Assembly (NCBI GenBank): GCA_019096065.1
Contig: JAGUCH010000002.1
Span: 10,738,501 to 10,802,500, forward strand
Length of the DNA stretch: 64,000 nt
DNA from: Paracyclopina nana
Lineage: Eukaryota; Arthropoda; Copepoda; Cyclopoida; Cyclopettidae
Reading direction: 5' to 3'
How positions within the stretch are numbered: position 1 is the stretch's first letter; each line of letters starts with the position of its first letter. Of this stretch, positions 61,670 through 64,000 are shown in pieces. A program made the translations under genes and the position numbers. Below the pieces are notes generated by a model. It made no database searches. It was not told where the DNA came from and saw only the letters and a list, made by a program, of their open reading frames with translations.

Positions 61670-62550
61670 GGGTGCCGGTATTAAGATCAAACTTAGGGGG
61701 GATTTTAAAGCCGAATTGATAAGGGATTTTAAAGTCAAATCACCTGGATTTTAAGATCGAACTAAAATTGATACTGGGTAATAAGATCAAAGGGGAAAAC
61801 AAAAAATGAACCTCTACCTGGATTTTAAAGTCGAAACATCTAGATTTTAGAGTCCAACCCAATAGAGTTTAAAGTCGAAACACCTGGATTTTAAAGTCGA
61901 AATATTTGGGAAGATGGGAATTGGCTCTTTTTTCTTCAATAATTGTGACTTCCATTCTTCTTGAATTTACTTGGCAGAATGGCGGCTTAAGGCACCAAAT
62001 TTGGCAGGATTCTTAAGAAGAGCATCATAAGCCTCCATACCAAATTTCAACTGAATCTGAGTATCCCTTCCATAGGCTGACTTTACCTGCCTAAAAAGAC
62101 AAGCTAGATACCTAGCTTTGCTAGTAAAATGACCTCCTCAAAACGGCCTCGGAACTTAACCAAATTTGGAACTGAGATATTAGCCTCCAAAGAACCAACT
62201 TAGCTTGCCTTAGCTTGACTTTGATAATGTGAAATCGGCCTTTAAACTGAGATATTCATGCTGAATCAAAGACTGAGATTCAACATTCATGCTCATCAGA
62301 GATCAGCCGATCGTACTTTCGACTTTAAAATCTGAGTGTTTCGACTTTAAAATCCAGGTGATTCGATCTTAAAATCCAGTTATAGTTTGGTATTGTAATT
62401 CACCGTTCGATCTTATTACCATGAGACTCAAAATCCATCGGACTTAATACCCTACTCTTTCGACCTTAATACCCAGTCTCTAAAAAAGCTTCGACTTTAT
62501 AATCTCATGTTGATTTCGATCTTAAAATTTCGATCTTATTACCGTTCCCC
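61670..62550. repeat. Word-array foldback element f (TTTTAAAGTCGAAAC word)
   Basis: 881 bp, starts GGGTGCCGGTATTAAGATC, ends TCTTATTACCGTTCCCC, flanked by the exact 9-bp duplication AGTTTTGAT (61661-61669 and 62551-62559). Arms: GGATTTTAAAGTCGAAACAC and variants (AAGATCGAAC) left, the same inverted at right (CGACTTTAAAATCCAGG). Unrelated middle. Confidence 0.9.
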
Positions 62551-62595
62551 AGTTTTGATACATCGATTCGGATTCGATTTTTCAATTTTGGGCCC

Positions 62596-64000
62596 AAACC
62601 CCTTGTCACCATGCGGTTAGATGGGGATCAAACAATCCTCACTTGATCAGAGAACTTGGCCATCAAGACCCTCAAAGACTTTCTGAAGCCAAATCACCTA
62701 TGCCACAAGTGAACTCAAAGCCCCCTGGATTAAGCTGGCCTTGCTGTACCTTGAATGTTAGCCTTGAAATCATCTGCTGGGACCCTGAAGGAGTGATCAA
62801 GGCCAAATGGTCAACAATCTGTCCCTATAATTGACAGCAAGGCCCTTGGAATTGGGCTTTGCTTACGGAGGCTCTGGTAGTAATGATTTTTGCCGCCAGG
62901 AGGAGCTAATGATACCCCAGCTGATAGCAGCGTAAGCTAAGCGGGCTGAAAATTGAATTTCGATCTGTTTCTGTTTGTACCCGCCCCACTACTAGCCCCG
63001 ATCTAAAAATATTGAACCTCCGATCAATTTTTAAAGCAATCAGATTTGATACATTTCAACTACTCTCTAACTAAATTTATGGGCAAATTGAGTAATAATT
63101 GCATGCTTTGTTGGACAATTTGCCCAAGAAAGTCAAGCTTGATACACGGTGGAGCTTTCTGGAAAAGGCAGAAAATCTCTCGTTTCTTGACAAGAACGCC
63201 AAATATTGAGTTTTTAAAAGTCAAAAAGCCAAATGATAACGATTATGCGACAAACTAGTTGAAGCGACTTTGAAAAAGAATCGGAGGTTACTCTTAATGC
63301 CATCTTTTTTACCATATTCGGAAAAATGTAACTACACCGTGAGCTAAGCCCAATTGCCACTGAAACAAAATGGTCGTCACGATGGCTCGGCTCCAAGGCT
63401 CCTGGCTAGGCCTGGCCTTGTCCTACCATGGATGTTGGACCTGATACCAACTGCTGAGACCCTAGAGGTGTCTTCCAGACCAAGTGGCCCACATTCCAAC
63501 CATCAACTTGGCCACTGTGACCAATCATGAATTTTTGACAGAAGAAAAGTTGCCATTTTGCTACTACTGTGAAAAAGTGAACTTTGTCTAACTTTGAGAG
63601 CTCGTAGCAGACAAACAAGAAATAACACCATCCCAATTTTTTTTTTGTAGCAATTTGGATCTTTATCTACCATTCGAAGCAAAAAAATCCAAAATCCATC
63701 CGGGGACACTGGAGAAAATCGACCTCAAAGTTGGGTCCGAAAACGCAAATTTTTATTTTTCTTGGCCTTGCTGAGGCCTTTTTCCAACTTTTTTCCCCTG
63801 ACCTCCGGACACCCCCCCAGGGCCCTCAAGAATTGGGGCATAGTTGATTTTGGCTGCCCTCCACTCCTCCAGCCACGCCCCCGCAAAGATTTGCCTTGTT
63901 TCAATCAGCTGAAAAGACAAGGCCCCATTTGACCCCCTTAGTGCATCCTGGGGGCCGTCAAACTTGAAACCCCATCTAACCACATGGTGACAAGGGGTTT
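62596..64000. mobile_element. TIR element ending at the window edge
   Basis: Inverted ends AAACCCCTTGTCACCATG (62596) and CATGGTGACAAGGGGTTT (ending 64000), with GGTTAGATGGGG inside. About 1.4 kb. Two diverged internal copies of a roughly 90-bp segment (62720-62815 and 63400-63490). No transposase ORF. Confidence 0.75.

Noticed and set aside
1-64000. CRISPR arrays, bacterial operons or phage
   Set aside because: Spliced genes throughout; no direct repeats with unique spacers of constant length.

Overview
The window is nuclear DNA from an animal, most likely an arthropod. All host genes are interrupted by spliceosomal introns, mostly 50-200 bp, with pyrimidine-rich AG acceptors. Two genes point to arthropods: a presynaptic Cav2 calcium channel of the cacophony type with a pair of alternative IS4 voltage-sensor exons, and a G-protein beta subunit that reads, from memory, as the eye-type Gbeta76C rather than the general Gbeta1. 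I cannot name the species.

Layout. Positions 1-17.5 kb, minus strand: the 5' two thirds of cacophony (domains I-III and the start of IV; the rest lies beyond the left edge). Its domain IV intron holds a 5.7-kb Ty3/gypsy element nested inside a foldback element, itself nested in another. 17.5-22 kb: nested foldback repeats. 22.1-32.0 kb, minus: a complete BEL/Pao retrotransposon with identical LTRs and an extra 1108-codon ORF in the env position. 32-41 kb: AT-rich repeats, several TIR elements carrying tRNA-like sequences. 41.0-44.5 kb, minus: two unrecognised exons, then a WW-WW-PH-RhoGAP gene. 44.5-56 kb: repeats, including a paired 16-bp minisatellite. 56.3-57.4 kb, plus: Gbeta. 57.5-59.7 kb, minus: LRRC57-type leucine-rich repeat gene, convergent with Gbeta (120 bp between stops). 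60.2-60.8 kb, minus: 3' exons of a short-chain dehydrogenase. 61-64 kb: repeats.

How things fit. Host genes are compact and GC-rich; the AT-rich remainder is almost entirely transposon-derived. Both LTR elements look young (identical LTRs, clean 4-bp and 5-bp target duplications), yet the gypsy element has the reverse transcriptase/RNase H core replaced by about 1.5 kb of in-frame tandem repeats.

Most interesting: (1) a class of six non-coding foldback elements with 9-10 bp target duplications, whose arms are arrays of a short word private to each element, two of them sharing ends but not words; (2) the gypsy element with a repeat array in place of RT; (3) an extra BEL ORF with zinc knuckles and a possible exonuclease-like fold; (4) TIR elements that repeatedly carry tRNA-like modules; (5) two pairs of alternative exons in cacophony, including an IVS2 pair.
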